From NCBI GenBank assembly GCA_002733205.1, contig NVUW01000009.1, positions 1 to 64,000 on the forward strand: 64,000 nt of DNA. The letters are read 5' to 3'. Of this stretch, positions 17,873 through 27,053 are shown one piece after another (within the stretch, counting starts at the first letter, position 1; each line of letters starts with the position of its first letter). The DNA is from Thalassobium sp. GTDB lineage: Bacteria; Pseudomonadota; Gammaproteobacteria; Pseudomonadales; Oceanobacteraceae. A program made the translations under genes and the position numbers. The notes beneath the pieces are model-generated. The model did no database searches, was not told the DNA's origin, and saw only the letters and a program-made list of their open reading frames with translations.

Positions 17873-17938
17873 TGAACGATCTGTTTTGTTCTGACATGCC
17901 CGGCCTGACAACCAGCAGTGACACAGAGAGCAACCAGC

Positions 17939-17977
17939 AATGCCCGCCCTGTTTTCATGGCGGGCATTGTTGTTTTA
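17939..17977 (+). terminator. Probable terminator after the ABM gene
   Basis: Stem ATGCCCGCC / GGCGGGCAT with a ten-base loop, followed by TGTTGTTTT. Confidence 0.7.
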
Positions 17978-18059
17978 AAAGCCGCACTCTGCGAAAGCGA
18001 GAATTTTTGGGGAATGAAGCGGGTGAGATAACGCGGCGAATGACCTTTGTGGAATAACA

Positions 18060-18165
18060 CCTGTGGGAACGACTTTCAGTCGTGATACTCACCATCGCGG
18101 CAGAAATGCCGTTCCCACAAATAATATGGTTTTATTTCGCGGCAAAATGCCACTCCCACATGAAA
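18060..18165. repeat. Palindromic intergenic element (GTGGGAACGACTTTCAGTCG ... CCGTTCCCAC)
   Basis: Outer arms GTGGGAACG and CGTTCCCAC enclose inner complementary segments (CGACTTTCAGTCG), with a further partial copy (GCGGCAAAATGCCACTCCCAC) on the right. It resembles dispersed REP-type elements and may fold at the convergent gene ends. Confidence 0.6.
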
Positions 18166-18246
18166 CGCGGCGGTTAATGTCGTTACCTGCATTGTTAGCG
18201 TAAACTCCAGCCTATTATGCTCACCTTCTGCTGGTTTTAACCGTTA

Positions 18247-19680
18247 TTAATAGACGTCTTTACGGTAACGCCCCTGCTGTTGCAGGCGTTCGGTTGCGCG
18301 CTTGCCGAGCCATTGTTGAAGCAGCTGGTCGATATCGCTGGCCATGCCGTCGCGGCTGCCGCAGACGTAGATCGCTGCGCCTTTTTTCAGCCATTGCAGC
18401 AGGCGTTTTTTCTCGCTGTTGAGGGCGTGTTGTACATAGCCGCTGTGGCTTCGTCCGCACTGTTCGGGCAGTTCTGCAGTGCCGGATGCACGCGAGTAGC
18501 AGCGGTCGAGTTCAGTGAGTAGGCCGCTCTGATACCAGTGGTCGAGTTCCTGCTGCCAGATGCGGTCATGTTCCGGGCTGCGTTCGCCAAACAGCAGCCA
18601 GCAAGGCGCTTGCGGGTTTTGCAGGCAACGGTGTTTGAGGTGGGCACGCAGTCCGGCGAGGCCGGTGCCATTACCGATCAGTATCAATGGCACAGTCGTT
18701 GGCTGCGCATGAAAAGCAGGGTTACTGCGCAGGCTGAACAGGCTTGTGCTGCCGGGTTGCCATTGCTGGCACAGCCAGCCGGAGCCCAGTCCGGGCTCGC
18801 CATTATCGTGGTGTTGTTCACGCACCAGCAGGCGCAGATGGTTCTCTTCTGGCAGGCTGGCGATGCTGTAATCGCGGTAGCGGTCGGCCAGCCATAAGCG
18901 GGCGATGTCTCCGGCCTGCCAGGTGTTGTGCTGCGGCTTACTCAGATGCAGTTCGTATAACGCGGCGCCGGGGCTGCCAGGATTTAACCAGCGCCGTTGT
19001 TCCAGTGTCAGTTCATCTTTGGCGCTATCACAGCCTTGTGCAGTGTCAGCCACGGTAAAACCCTGCTCTGCCAGTTGCTGCTGCCATTGTTCAAGAGACT
19101 GGCGCTCCAGGCGATTCACGCACAGCGGGTCAAACATGGGTTGCGCACCGGCCTGTTGCAGCTGTTTGTGCAGCTGCAGACCAAAAGCGCAGAACTGCGG
19201 GTAGTCGTCGTCGCCCAGAGCGAGCACGGCGTAGCGTACGTTTTGCAGCACATGCTGCCCTTGCCGCTGACTGTGCTGCAGACGACGGAGAAAGTGCTGG
19301 CCGTTGGTCGGCGCTTCACCATCGCCATAGGTGCTGGCAATGATCAGTAAACGATGGCTGACGGCCAGTTGCTGCGGGCTCATCTGGTTAAGGGGCAGCT
19401 GGTTAAGGGGCAGCTGGTTAAGAGGCAGCAGGCTAACCGCCTCGCCGCCCTGCTCTAGCTGCTGCGCTAAATCCCCGGCCAGTGCCGCTGCCGTGCCGCC
19501 TTCGCTGGCGTAGGCAACTACTACAGGATCAACCATCACAGGAGCAACAGCCAGATTGCGCTGCGCCGCACGGCGGTTATGCCAGCGCTGCCGCAGGGCT
19601 GTGCGGAAACACCAAAGGGTGAACAGGCACCAGCCAAGTATCAGCAGCGTAGCCTGCTCCCAGGGTTGCAGGGAGATCAT
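18247..19680 (-). CDS. Membrane-anchored flavodoxin/ferredoxin-reductase-type flavoprotein
   Basis: 477 residues. One N-terminal membrane helix (LLILGWCLFTLWCF), a flavodoxin-like FMN domain (~50-190: VVVAYASEGGTAAALAGDLA, IASTYGDGEAP, LGDDDYPQFCAFG), and a C-terminal FAD/NAD(P) reductase domain (LIGNGTGLAGLRAHLKH, IYVCGSRDGMASDIDQLL, ending GRYRKDVY). The order equals CysJ or P450-reductase minus the linker. LPLNQ repeated three times reflects a 15-bp duplication. Last gene of the TonB/PepSY set, so likely reduces the imported metal chelate; that role is inference. Confidence 0.85.
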   Translation of the reverse strand: MISLQPWEQATLLILGWCLFTLWCFRTALRQRWHNRRAAQRNLAVAPVMVDPVVVAYASEGGTAAALAGDLAQQLEQGGEAVSLLPLNQLPLNQLPLNQMSPQQLAVSHRLLIIASTYGDGEAPTNGQHFLRRLQHSQRQGQHVLQNVRYAVLALGDDDYPQFCAFGLQLHKQLQQAGAQPMFDPLCVNRLERQSLEQWQQQLAEQGFTVADTAQGCDSAKDELTLEQRRWLNPGSPGAALYELHLSKPQHNTWQAGDIARLWLADRYRDYSIASLPEENHLRLLVREQHHDNGEPGLGSGWLCQQWQPGSTSLFSLRSNPAFHAQPTTVPLILIGNGTGLAGLRAHLKHRCLQNPQAPCWLLFGERSPEHDRIWQQELDHWYQSGLLTELDRCYSRASGTAELPEQCGRSHSGYVQHALNSEKKRLLQWLKKGAAIYVCGSRDGMASDIDQLLQQWLGKRATERLQQQGRYRKDVY

Positions 19681-19682
19681 GA

Positions 19683-20510
19683 TCAGTCTGGCAGAACCTC
19701 AAGCACGGCGACGTAGCTGCCACTGCGCACGGTGGCGGGTTTTTGCGCTTTATTGTCTTTGTATTCGGCTTCCAGAAAGTAACGTCCGGCACCGTTCCAG
19801 CGTACGGTAATTTCGCCGTTGCTGTTGGTTTTGAGGGTGATTTCTTCCTGCGCATTGCGGTAACGGGTGCCTTCGCGAATCAGGGTAACGTCGGCACCCT
19901 GTGCGGCTTCACCGTCGATCAGAAAACGGAATGTGGCTTCTTCGCCGGCAAACAGATCATTGGGGTGTGTGACGGCCACCAGTTCCAGCCCTTGCTGAGT
20001 TGGTGCCAGCGCGGTGCGGGTGGGTGCCCCCAGAGTGACAAAGGTTTCCATACGGCGTGATGACTGAATAATGCTGAGTTTTTCGGCGTTATCCGGTACG
20101 GCTTTGGCAAAGCCTTCAGCACTGTATTGTTCGCCACGGCCCGGATACATGCGGCGCTGTCCGTCTTCTTCCCACAGGGCGCGCAGACCGGATGAGGCGA
20201 GAAGCAGGCGATACGTGCCCTCCTGTGTTAATGGCAGATCAAACACGCTGCGGTATTTGCCGGTGTGCAGATTTTCGACCTGACCGGCGCTGCCGTCAGG
20301 GTTAATGACCTGTACGTCGCTGAAACGGCCGGGGTTGTAGTTGGCCAGAAAGATGTCATTGGATACCGCGGCATCAAAGCTGACCCAGCGGTTTTCACCG
20401 GACAGTACGGTTTCCTGCGGTACGATCCAGGCGCGGTGAGCCTGCACACTCAGACTGGCGGATACCAGGGCGCTGAGAAGCAGCGTTTTTAACAAATTTT
20501 TGTTCAACAT
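19683..20510 (-). CDS. DUF4198 periplasmic protein
   Basis: 275 residues with signal peptide (MLNKNLLKTLLLSALVSASLSVQA) then HRAWIVPQETVLSGENRWVSFDAAVSND, the usual DUF4198 start, and an Ig-like C-terminal half (GEITVRWNGAGRYFLEAEYKD). DUF4198 proteins are found with metal-uptake systems. Stop codon two bases before the flavoprotein gene start, so tightly coupled. Confidence 0.8.
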   Translation of the reverse strand: MLNKNLLKTLLLSALVSASLSVQAHRAWIVPQETVLSGENRWVSFDAAVSNDIFLANYNPGRFSDVQVINPDGSAGQVENLHTGKYRSVFDLPLTQEGTYRLLLASSGLRALWEEDGQRRMYPGRGEQYSAEGFAKAVPDNAEKLSIIQSSRRMETFVTLGAPTRTALAPTQQGLELVAVTHPNDLFAGEEATFRFLIDGEAAQGADVTLIREGTRYRNAQEEITLKTNSNGEITVRWNGAGRYFLEAEYKDNKAQKPATVRSGSYVAVLEVLPD

Positions 20511-20524
20511 GATGGTCTCCCGAC

Positions 20525-21097
20525 TCAGGGTTGGATGCGCAGCGTAACGCTGCCCAGTTCTTCGGTTCCGGATTGTGTAACGCTGATTCCGCCGCCCTTG
20601 GTGCGGTTGGCGTCATTCGCGCTTGAATTCAACGGCCAGCTGAACGGCAGGTTGAGCACTTCACGTCCGCCCACTTCGCGCGCGGCTTCTGCGCGCAGGG
20701 TGTAATCACCTTCGTCCAGTTCATGCAGAGGCTGCGTGCCGAAGCGCAATTGCAGGCTGTGCTCGCCCGGCCCTTTGGTGGCGCCGGTAACGCCATCGAC
20801 CGGCATTTGCAGCGTGCGGCCACTGCGACGCCACCACTGGCGCATGTCTTTCAGCCATTTCTCGCCTTCGTTATTGCGCATATCGGCGTCGTACCATACC
20901 GCCAGATTGGTCACCGCTTTGGTGCTGTTGTTTTCAATCCAGATGGCGACATAGGGCTTGTGATATTCGGCAACGTCGAGCTTGGGTATGGCGAGCGTTA
21001 CGCTCAGTTCGGCGGCGTAAACCGACGGCACACTGACGCACTGTGCTGCGGCGAACAGTAATGCTGGCAGTGCCATACGCGGACTTACTTTGTTCAT
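20525..21097 (-). CDS. DUF2271 periplasmic protein
   Basis: 190 residues from the ATG at 21097 (MNKVSPRMALPALLF), chosen because AAAGGA lies at proper distance; two ATGs slightly upstream are alternatives. Signal peptide ending VYA. Core: YHKPYVAIWIENNSTKAVTNLAVWYD and FSWPL, typical of DUF2271. Family members cluster with PepSY proteins, TonB receptors and flavin/iron enzymes. Confidence 0.8.
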   Translation of the reverse strand: MNKVSPRMALPALLFAAAQCVSVPSVYAAELSVTLAIPKLDVAEYHKPYVAIWIENNSTKAVTNLAVWYDADMRNNEGEKWLKDMRQWWRRSGRTLQMPVDGVTGATKGPGEHSLQLRFGTQPLHELDEGDYTLRAEAAREVGGREVLNLPFSWPLNSSANDANRTKGGGISVTQSGTEELGSVTLRIQP

Positions 21098-21107
21098 ATC
21101 CATTCCT

Positions 21108-21743
21108 TTAATGCACACTCAAAATAATGATCAGCAGCGGGATAACCACGCCCAGTGCCACCAACGGCCAGGTGGATGGGCGCTGGCGGGCGTAACGCAC
21201 CAGCAGCCATAAACCGCTGAGCGAAAAAATCAGACACAGCAGCGAAAAAATATCGATAAACCATGACCACAGCAGGCCGGTATTGCGGCCTTTATGCAGG
21301 TCGTTCAGGTACGAAATCCAGCCGCGCTCGGTGCGTTCGTAAAGCAGTACACCGCTGTCGGTTTCAATGCTCAGCCAGGCATCGCCGCCGGGTCTGGGCA
21401 TGCCCAGATACACCTCATCGCCCTGCCATTCGGCAGCGGTAGATGGCACGCTGATGTTGTGCTCCTGCAGCAGCCATTGGCGCAGTGCCAGCGGTAACGG
21501 GCCGTCGCTGCGCCCGCTCAGGGTTTTTAACAAGGTGGCGGACAGCTCGGTTTCCAGCGTGACCGTAACCGGCTCGGCTTTGATATCGGCCGCGTGATTT
21601 AGCGTAATGCCGGTAAAGGCAAACAGAATCATGCCCACCAGACACAGTGCTGAGCTGATCCAGTGCCACTGATGCAGGCTGCCGAAAGCAGTTCCTAAAA
21701 CAGCGCCTAAGGCAGACAGGCGGGCTGAAAAATATCGGGTCAT
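21108..21743 (-). CDS. PepSY-associated membrane protein
   Basis: 211 residues. Transmembrane helices at ~27-50, ~165-185 and ~190-210, with a periplasmic PepSY-like region between (VYLGMPRPGGDAWLSIETDSG, LNDLHKGRNTGLLWSWFIDIF). The histidines HQWHW and LHKGR are the usual candidate haem/electron-transfer ligands in PepSY-TM ferric reductase-like proteins. Upstream of DUF2271 in the same operon; probably passes electrons to the periplasm for ferric reduction. Confidence 0.82.
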   Translation of the reverse strand: MTRYFSARLSALGAVLGTAFGSLHQWHWISSALCLVGMILFAFTGITLNHAADIKAEPVTVTLETELSATLLKTLSGRSDGPLPLALRQWLLQEHNISVPSTAAEWQGDEVYLGMPRPGGDAWLSIETDSGVLLYERTERGWISYLNDLHKGRNTGLLWSWFIDIFSLLCLIFSLSGLWLLVRYARQRPSTWPLVALGVVIPLLIIILSVH

Positions 21744-21789
21744 CTTGAATGCATCATGGCTAAGACTGAACAGACGGTGGCTCTGAGGC

Positions 21790-21845
21790 CGGGCATTCTA
21801 ACAGGAATAATATTAATACGAATAATTTGCATTACATTATTTACA
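21790..21845. promoter_or_regulatory. AT-rich Fur-box-like stretch upstream of the PepSY gene
   Basis: AATAATATTAATACGAATAATTTGC has overlapping AATAAT/ATTAAT hexamers as in Fur operators, though it is a poor match to the 19-bp consensus. Confidence 0.3.
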
Positions 21846-21923
21846 CTTCTATTCACTTATTTCTCATTAACAGAAGCCTCCGCTGGCTAAAACGCTCTGC
21901 TGATGCAATCTCCAGCAACACGT

Positions 21924-21979
21924 ACCGAGCCTTAAAAACCGAGCCTTAAAAACCGAGCCTTAAAAACCGGGCCTTAAAA
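21924..21979. repeat. 14-bp tandem repeat, four copies
   Basis: Unit ACCGAGCCTTAAAA, last copy with one change. It lies between the TonB receptor and PepSY genes, just before a GGCCCTTCAAAAGAAGAGCC-like hairpin that may end the receptor transcript. Confidence 0.85.
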
Positions 21980-22046
21980 AAACGGCCCTTCAAAAGAAGA
22001 GCCGCTTTATACGCCTGCCTGTATTTACTGCGGCATATGCCGTGGA

Positions 22047-24410
22047 TCAGAACTGATAGTTCACACCCAGCCACAGGTTGCGGCGTTTGTCTTTGTTGTT
22101 GTAATCGTCGATGTAGGTGATCTCGCCGTCGTCATCGTAATCACCATCAGCGGCATCGCCTTCAACCCCATCCTCAAAACGGGTCTGATAGCTGGTGAAA
22201 TCTTCATCCAGCAGGTTATTGATGCGGCCGTTAACGCTCAGATTGGCACTGATTTCATACGACGCGCCGAGGTGCAACACGTTGTAGTTTTTGAAGTACA
22301 GCGCGTTGCCGTCTTCGTCCACATCGCGGAAGCGTGACGAGCGGGTTTCGCTGGTCAGATAAACGTTGGCTTTGTCGTTGATGTCCCAGCCCAGCGTCAG
22401 GTTCGACATGTGCTTGGCACTGTTGGTCAGCGGCTGGCCTTTTTCACCACCGGACAGTTGCTTGCTGTCGGTATAGGTGTAGTTGGCACGCAGTGACAGC
22501 GCTTCACTCATCTGCCAGCGGGCTGCAACTTCGGCACCGCGCACCAGCGCTTCGTCGATGTTGATTTTCTGGCTCCAGCTGGTGTAGTTCAGCGTTTCGT
22601 ACTCGCCCAGATTCACGCACGGCTTAGCACCGTTGGTGCTGGCACAGGTCGGCACCCGGTCGCCGCTGGCGATTTTGTCTTTGAACTTGTTATGGAAAGC
22701 GGTGACGTTGAAGTTATGGCCGCCCTCCATCGCTTCCCAGTACAACGCCAGTTCGCTGTTGACGCTTTTTTCCGGTTCAAGATCCGGGTTACCGGCAAAC
22801 GGCATGGTGCCCTGCCCGCCAAAACCGGTGATGCCGTTAAACAGATCGGTGGTTTTCGGGGTTTTGTAACCGGTAGCCACGCCACCTTTCACGGTCCAGC
22901 TCAGGTCAAGGTTGTACACACCGTACAGGCGCGGACTGACATTGCTGCCGAACACATCGTGGTTGTCATAGCGCACACCGGTGGTGAGAGTGAAATCGTC
23001 GAGCATTGACCAGTTATCTTCAGCGAACAGCGAGTACATGGTGAAGTCGGAGGTTTCACTGCCGGCGTCACCGCCTTCCAGACCAAACACACCGTCTTTT
23101 AATTCAGCAACAATCACCTGGCCGCCGACCACCACCTGATGGTGACCATAGAAGTCGTTGACCGGCATATCGACCTTGGCATCCAGGGTGTATTGGCTGC
23201 TTTCCATGGTGCGCTTAGGACGCGGCAGGAAGGTCTCAGCGGCAATGGTCTTGCGCTCGTCAACGGTCAGGCCAGCATAAGCGCCGGTGCCGTCGTACAT
23301 TTGTTGCAGCAGCTCGCGTTCAGACACCGAGAAAGGCACAGTGCGGCCTTCGTTGGCGGTAGAAATATGCTGCAGCGACACCCAGCTGCTGCCGAATGAC
23401 CATTCGCCTTCATGGGCAATGGCCCACTGATCACGGGTAAATTCCTGATCTTTGGCATAACCGACGCGCGGTTGTACCTGACCACCACGGGCACGCCAGA
23501 GGGTATCGATGCTGTCGACCGTACCCAGCGGGAAGCTGCCATCGGCTAATGGTTTGTTGTCGTAGATCTGCTTCGACTGATCAATATCGAAGGTCAGCGT
23601 CTGATTGGTGGCAGGCTTCCAGTTCACGCCAAAGCCCAGATTAGTGTTGGTGTTATCGGTGGTTTTACCGCCAGAACCAAAGCCCAGGGTACGGGTGTGG
23701 CTGACACCTGCCGGGTCGGTTGCATCTTCGTATTCAGGTTCTGACGCATCGCGCTGATAAAAACTACCGCGCAGTTCAATACCCAGCACATCTTTGATGG
23801 CAGGCCCCATCAGGCTGAAATCGGCGGTGGTGTCGTTGCCGTACTCGTCCTGTTCCTGGAATGAGCGCCCCAGCGTCACAGAGCCTGCCCATTCGTCGGT
23901 GACTTTTTTAGTAATGATGTTAATCACGCCACCCAGTGCATCGGCACCGTAGAGGGTTGAGGCCGGGCCACGGATCACTTCGATGCGTTCAATCGCATCC
24001 AGCGGCGGTACATGGTTAAACTGATTACCGCCGAAATTATTCGGATAAATATCGCCGTGGTTGTTCTGGCGGCGACCGTCGATCAGCAGCAGAGTGTAAT
24101 CCGCTCCCATGCCACGGATACTGACTGAACCCTGGCCGGTTTTATCGCGGGTTTCGCCAATATCCACACCTTCCAGTTCGCGCACGGCATCCAGCAGTGT
24201 CATATAGGGGCGGGAGCGCAAATCCTCCTGGGTGATCACAGAAATACTGGCTGGTGCTTCAACGACTTTCTGCTCAAAACCGGCGGCCGAGACCACCATC
24301 TTACTGAGATCGACAGAATCTTTTTCTGTCTGATCTGCCTGTACAGAGAAGCTGGCCAAGGCAATGGCAGCCGGTAATACAGCCTGGCGCCAAAAAGTCG
24401 GTCTGATCAT
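22047..24410 (-). CDS. TonB-dependent outer-membrane receptor
   Basis: 787 residues from the ATG at 24410 (MIRPTFWRQAVLPAAIALASFSVQA, signal peptide); an ATG 33 bp upstream lacks support. A TonB-box-like DLSKMVVSAAGFE follows, then the plug domain (DLRSRPYMTLLDAVRELEGV, RGPASTLYGADALGGVINIIT) and the 22-strand barrel ending NLWLGVNYQF with terminal Phe. It resembles FepA/CirA-type siderophore receptors; the ligand is unknown. Two cysteines in a late loop (VPTCASTNGAKPCVNLG) probably form a disulfide. Confidence 0.9.
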   Translation of the reverse strand: MIRPTFWRQAVLPAAIALASFSVQADQTEKDSVDLSKMVVSAAGFEQKVVEAPASISVITQEDLRSRPYMTLLDAVRELEGVDIGETRDKTGQGSVSIRGMGADYTLLLIDGRRQNNHGDIYPNNFGGNQFNHVPPLDAIERIEVIRGPASTLYGADALGGVINIITKKVTDEWAGSVTLGRSFQEQDEYGNDTTADFSLMGPAIKDVLGIELRGSFYQRDASEPEYEDATDPAGVSHTRTLGFGSGGKTTDNTNTNLGFGVNWKPATNQTLTFDIDQSKQIYDNKPLADGSFPLGTVDSIDTLWRARGGQVQPRVGYAKDQEFTRDQWAIAHEGEWSFGSSWVSLQHISTANEGRTVPFSVSERELLQQMYDGTGAYAGLTVDERKTIAAETFLPRPKRTMESSQYTLDAKVDMPVNDFYGHHQVVVGGQVIVAELKDGVFGLEGGDAGSETSDFTMYSLFAEDNWSMLDDFTLTTGVRYDNHDVFGSNVSPRLYGVYNLDLSWTVKGGVATGYKTPKTTDLFNGITGFGGQGTMPFAGNPDLEPEKSVNSELALYWEAMEGGHNFNVTAFHNKFKDKIASGDRVPTCASTNGAKPCVNLGEYETLNYTSWSQKINIDEALVRGAEVAARWQMSEALSLRANYTYTDSKQLSGGEKGQPLTNSAKHMSNLTLGWDINDKANVYLTSETRSSRFRDVDEDGNALYFKNYNVLHLGASYEISANLSVNGRINNLLDEDFTSYQTRFEDGVEGDAADGDYDDDGEITYIDDYNNKDKRRNLWLGVNYQF

Positions 24411-24494
24411 TGTGTTATCCCCTGTTAAACACATGCTGGTCATAAATCAGGCTTTTCTGACAAGCCCATCAAAAACGCAGCGCATGCTAACAAG

Positions 24495-24524
24495 AATAAA
24501 AACCATTTACGAATAGTTTTTATT
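24495..24524. promoter_or_regulatory. 9-bp inverted repeat in the TonB-receptor promoter
   Basis: AATAAAAAC (24495-24503) and GTTTTTATT (24516-24524) with a 12-bp spacer, about 90 bp upstream of the receptor start. Candidate metal-regulator site. Confidence 0.4.
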
Positions 24525-24546
24525 TAGATAAGGAATTAAATCTCAT

Positions 24547-25236
24547 TCATACTGTCTGGCCGACCAGCTCCACGCCAACCAGCTCCGTGCCGATCGTCTC
24601 CACATTGGCACGAACAAACGCCGCCACCGCAGCGGCGGCCTGCTGCATATGCTGCTCATGACTGAAGCCGGATTTTTTCCGCGGTTTTAAGTCGTGATCG
24701 CCGTCTTCCAGCCATAACCACTGCAGCGCGGCATCCAGGGCATAGCTATCCACTTCGTCTTTATTGCCCAATGCGTCGCGCGTGCCCTGCACAATCAGCA
24801 GAGGTTGCTGCAACTGTTGCAGGTGGCCTGTGCGCAGCGATTCAGGCTTACCAGGCGGATGAAACGGATACCCCAGACAGGCACAGCCACGGATCAGGCT
24901 GACAACCTCATCCTGTTCTCCGGCTTCCTGCATCAATAAAGAAGCCACCCGACCGCCCATGGATTTTCCGCCAATTACACAGGGACGGCCCAGCTGCAGC
25001 AACAGCGCACGGTAATCGTCCAGCAGTGCCGGCATACGCTGCGGCGGGCGACGTTTACCATCAATGGCGCGCTGTTCCATATAGGGAAAATCAAAGAGCA
25101 CCACGCACACCCCCTGCGCGGCAATGAGTTGCGCCATCTGTTGCATAAATTCGCTGTCACTGCCGGCTCCGGCACCGTGGGCAAAGATAAACAGCGGATG
25201 CGCTAAGTGACCGTTAACTGTGTATTTTTTGTTCAT
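24547..25236 (-). CDS. Alpha/beta-hydrolase (TEX30/KANSL3-like)
   Basis: 229 residues. LFIFAHGAGAGSDSEFMQQM is the oxyanion-hole region, GGKSMGGRVAS the nucleophile elbow (GxSxG), LIVQGTRDALG the Asp region and LEDGDHDL the His. The short single-domain layout fits the dienelactone-hydrolase-like family annotated only as alpha/beta family hydrolase. Substrate unknown. Confidence 0.82.
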   Translation of the reverse strand: MNKKYTVNGHLAHPLFIFAHGAGAGSDSEFMQQMAQLIAAQGVCVVLFDFPYMEQRAIDGKRRPPQRMPALLDDYRALLLQLGRPCVIGGKSMGGRVASLLMQEAGEQDEVVSLIRGCACLGYPFHPPGKPESLRTGHLQQLQQPLLIVQGTRDALGNKDEVDSYALDAALQWLWLEDGDHDLKPRKKSGFSHEQHMQQAAAAVAAFVRANVETIGTELVGVELVGQTV

Positions 25237-25313
25237 TGAAATCTCGTTCAGACATGGCCTTCAGGGAAAATTGTCTCATGACTTGCAATTGTGTTTCCTG
25301 TCCCCAACGCTTC

Positions 25314-25327
25314 TTGCGCTATATCAA
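25314..25327. promoter_or_regulatory. FNR/Anr-like half-conserved box upstream of ccoN
   Basis: TTGCGCTATATCAA versus TTGAT-N4-ATCAA: right half perfect, left half three of five. It lies about 280 bp from the start codon, rather far. Confidence 0.4.
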
Positions 25328-25518
25328 GATTCAGCGTTGCCACTTCCTTATGATTTGCTCAACCGTCATCAGGATAACTTACAGCTATTCTGTAGCGGCA
25401 GAGAGTGTGGGCTGTTTGCTGGAGCAAACCATCAGACGATGGTGAGAGACGTTCTCAGTTAGCTGTTCATAAGCTCCATAAAAGCAGGATAACCTGCTGT
25501 AAAATCTGGTGTTTTTCG

Positions 25519-25551
25519 GGTGTTTGATTGCAAATAGCAGCATCAAACACC
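25519..25551. promoter_or_regulatory. 10-bp perfect inverted repeat in the ccoN leader
   Basis: GGTGTTTGAT and ATCAAACACC with a 13-base loop, about 55 bp before the ccoN start. Its inner edges (TTGAT ... ATCAA) look like an FNR box with an over-long spacer, so either a hairpin in the mRNA leader or a regulator site. Confidence 0.5.
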
Positions 25552-25606
25552 ATAATTGCGCCGATTTTTTTAACCCTCAATCCTCGCTGTTAAATGGAAT
25601 CTGATC

Positions 25607-27040
25607 ATGAGCACAGCATTTGACCATCCCGAGTACAACTACAAGGTGGTAAGACAATTTGCCATCATGACCGTAGTTTGGGGCATTGTTGGCATGGCGG
25701 TCGGTGTACTTATCGCTGCCCAGCTGGCTTGGCCTGCACTGAACTTTGATACGCCTTGGCTGTCTTTCGGTCGTTTACGTCCGTTGCACACCAATGCGGT
25801 TATTTTTGCTTTCGGTGGTTCTGCACTGTTTGCAACTTCTTACTACATTGTGCAGCGCACCTGTCGTACGCGTCTGTTCTCGGACACGCTGGCAAGCTTC
25901 ACGTTCTGGGGCTGGAATGCTGTGATCGTTGCAGCGGCTATCACTCTGCCAATGGGTCTGACCTCTACCAAAGAATACGCTGAGCTGGAATGGCCAATCG
26001 ATATTCTGGTTACTCTGGTATGGGTTTCTTATGTTGTGAACTTCCTTGGCACACTGGCTATCCGTAAAGAAAGCCACATCTACGTTGCCAACTGGTTCTT
26101 CGCAGCCTTCATGATCATGATTGCGATCCTGTACGTCGGTAACAACCTGGCCGTACCGGTATCTCTGACCAAATCTTACTCCATCTGGGCCGGCACCATT
26201 GATGCCATGATCCAGTGGTGGTGGGGCCATAACGCGGTAGGTTTCTTCCTGACTGCAGGCTTCCTGGGGATTATGTATTACTTCGTGCCTAAGCAGGCTG
26301 GCCGTCCGGTTTACTCTTACCGTCTGTCCATCGTGCACTTCTGGGCACTGATCTCTATCTACGTATGGGCCGGTGCTCACCACCTGCACTACTCTGCTCT
26401 GCCTGACTGGGCTCAGACTTCCGGTATGGTTATGTCTCTGATCCTGCTGGCACCAAGCTGGGGCGGTATGATCAACGGTATGATGACGCTGTCCGGTGCC
26501 TGGCACAAACTGCGTAACGACCCGATCCTGCGCTTCCTGGTGGTATCTCTGTCTTTCTACGGTATGTCTACGTTCGAAGGCCCGATGATGTCAATCAAGA
26601 CCGTAAACGCGCTGTCTCACAACACTGACTGGACCATTGGCCACGTTCACTCCGGTGCTCTGGGCTGGGTTGCGATGGTATCTATCGGTGCTCTGTACCA
26701 CCTGATTCCTATCATGTTCGGCCGTAAAGCCGGTGACATGCACTCCGTTAAACTGATCAACGTTCACTTCTGGCTGTCCACCATTGGTACCGTACTGTAC
26801 ATCGCAGCGATGTGGGTAAACGGCATCATGCAGGGTCTGATGTGGCGTGCAGTTAACGCTGACGGCACCCTGACCTACAGCTTCGTTGAATCCGTAGAAG
26901 CCTCTCACGGCGGCTATGTGGTTCGTGTACTGGGTGGCGCACTGTTCCTGACCGGTATGCTGATCATGGCTTACAACGTGTTCATGACTGTTCGCGCTGC
27001 CAATAAAGAAGCTGGCAACGCAGTCGCAGCACAGGCTTAA
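25607..27040 (+). CDS. ccoN: cbb3-type cytochrome c oxidase subunit I
   Basis: 477 residues with about 12 membrane helices. Haem/copper ligands visible: [13 protein letters not shown] (haem b His), [11 protein letters not shown] (CuB His), [11 protein letters not shown] (CuB HH pair), [10 protein letters not shown] (haem b3/b His). High-affinity terminal oxidase catalytic subunit used under low oxygen. First gene of ccoNOQP; its codon usage is strongly biased, as expected for an abundant protein. Confidence 0.97.
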   Translation: MSTAFDHPEYNYKVVRQFAIMTVVWGIVGMAVGVLIAAQLAWPALNFDTPWLSFGRLRPLHTNAVIFAFGGSALFATSYYIVQRTCRTRLFSDTLASFTFWGWNAVIVAAAITLPMGLTSTKEYAELEWPIDILVTLVWVSYVVNFLGTLAIRKESHIYVANWFFAAFMIMIAILYVGNNLAVPVSLTKSYSIWAGTIDAMIQWWWGHNAVGFFLTAGFLGIMYYFVPKQAGRPVYSYRLSIVHFWALISIYVWAGAHHLHYSALPDWAQTSGMVMSLILLAPSWGGMINGMMTLSGAWHKLRNDPILRFLVVSLSFYGMSTFEGPMMSIKTVNALSHNTDWTIGHVHSGALGWVAMVSIGALYHLIPIMFGRKAGDMHSVKLINVHFWLSTIGTVLYIAAMWVNGIMQGLMWRAVNADGTLTYSFVESVEASHGGYVVRVLGGALFLTGMLIMAYNVFMTVRAANKEAGNAVAAQA

Positions 27041-27053
27041 GGAGTACTGAAAC

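Larger units (their letters stand above)
25237..25606. other. cco promoter region
   Basis: 370 bp without a supported gene; it contains the FNR-like site at 25314-25327 and the hairpin at 25519-25551. Confidence 0.6.

Noticed and set aside
25220-25462. Small plus-strand gene in the cco promoter region
   Set aside because: No ribosome site or family resemblance; it overlaps the hydrolase 5' end and likely regulatory sites.
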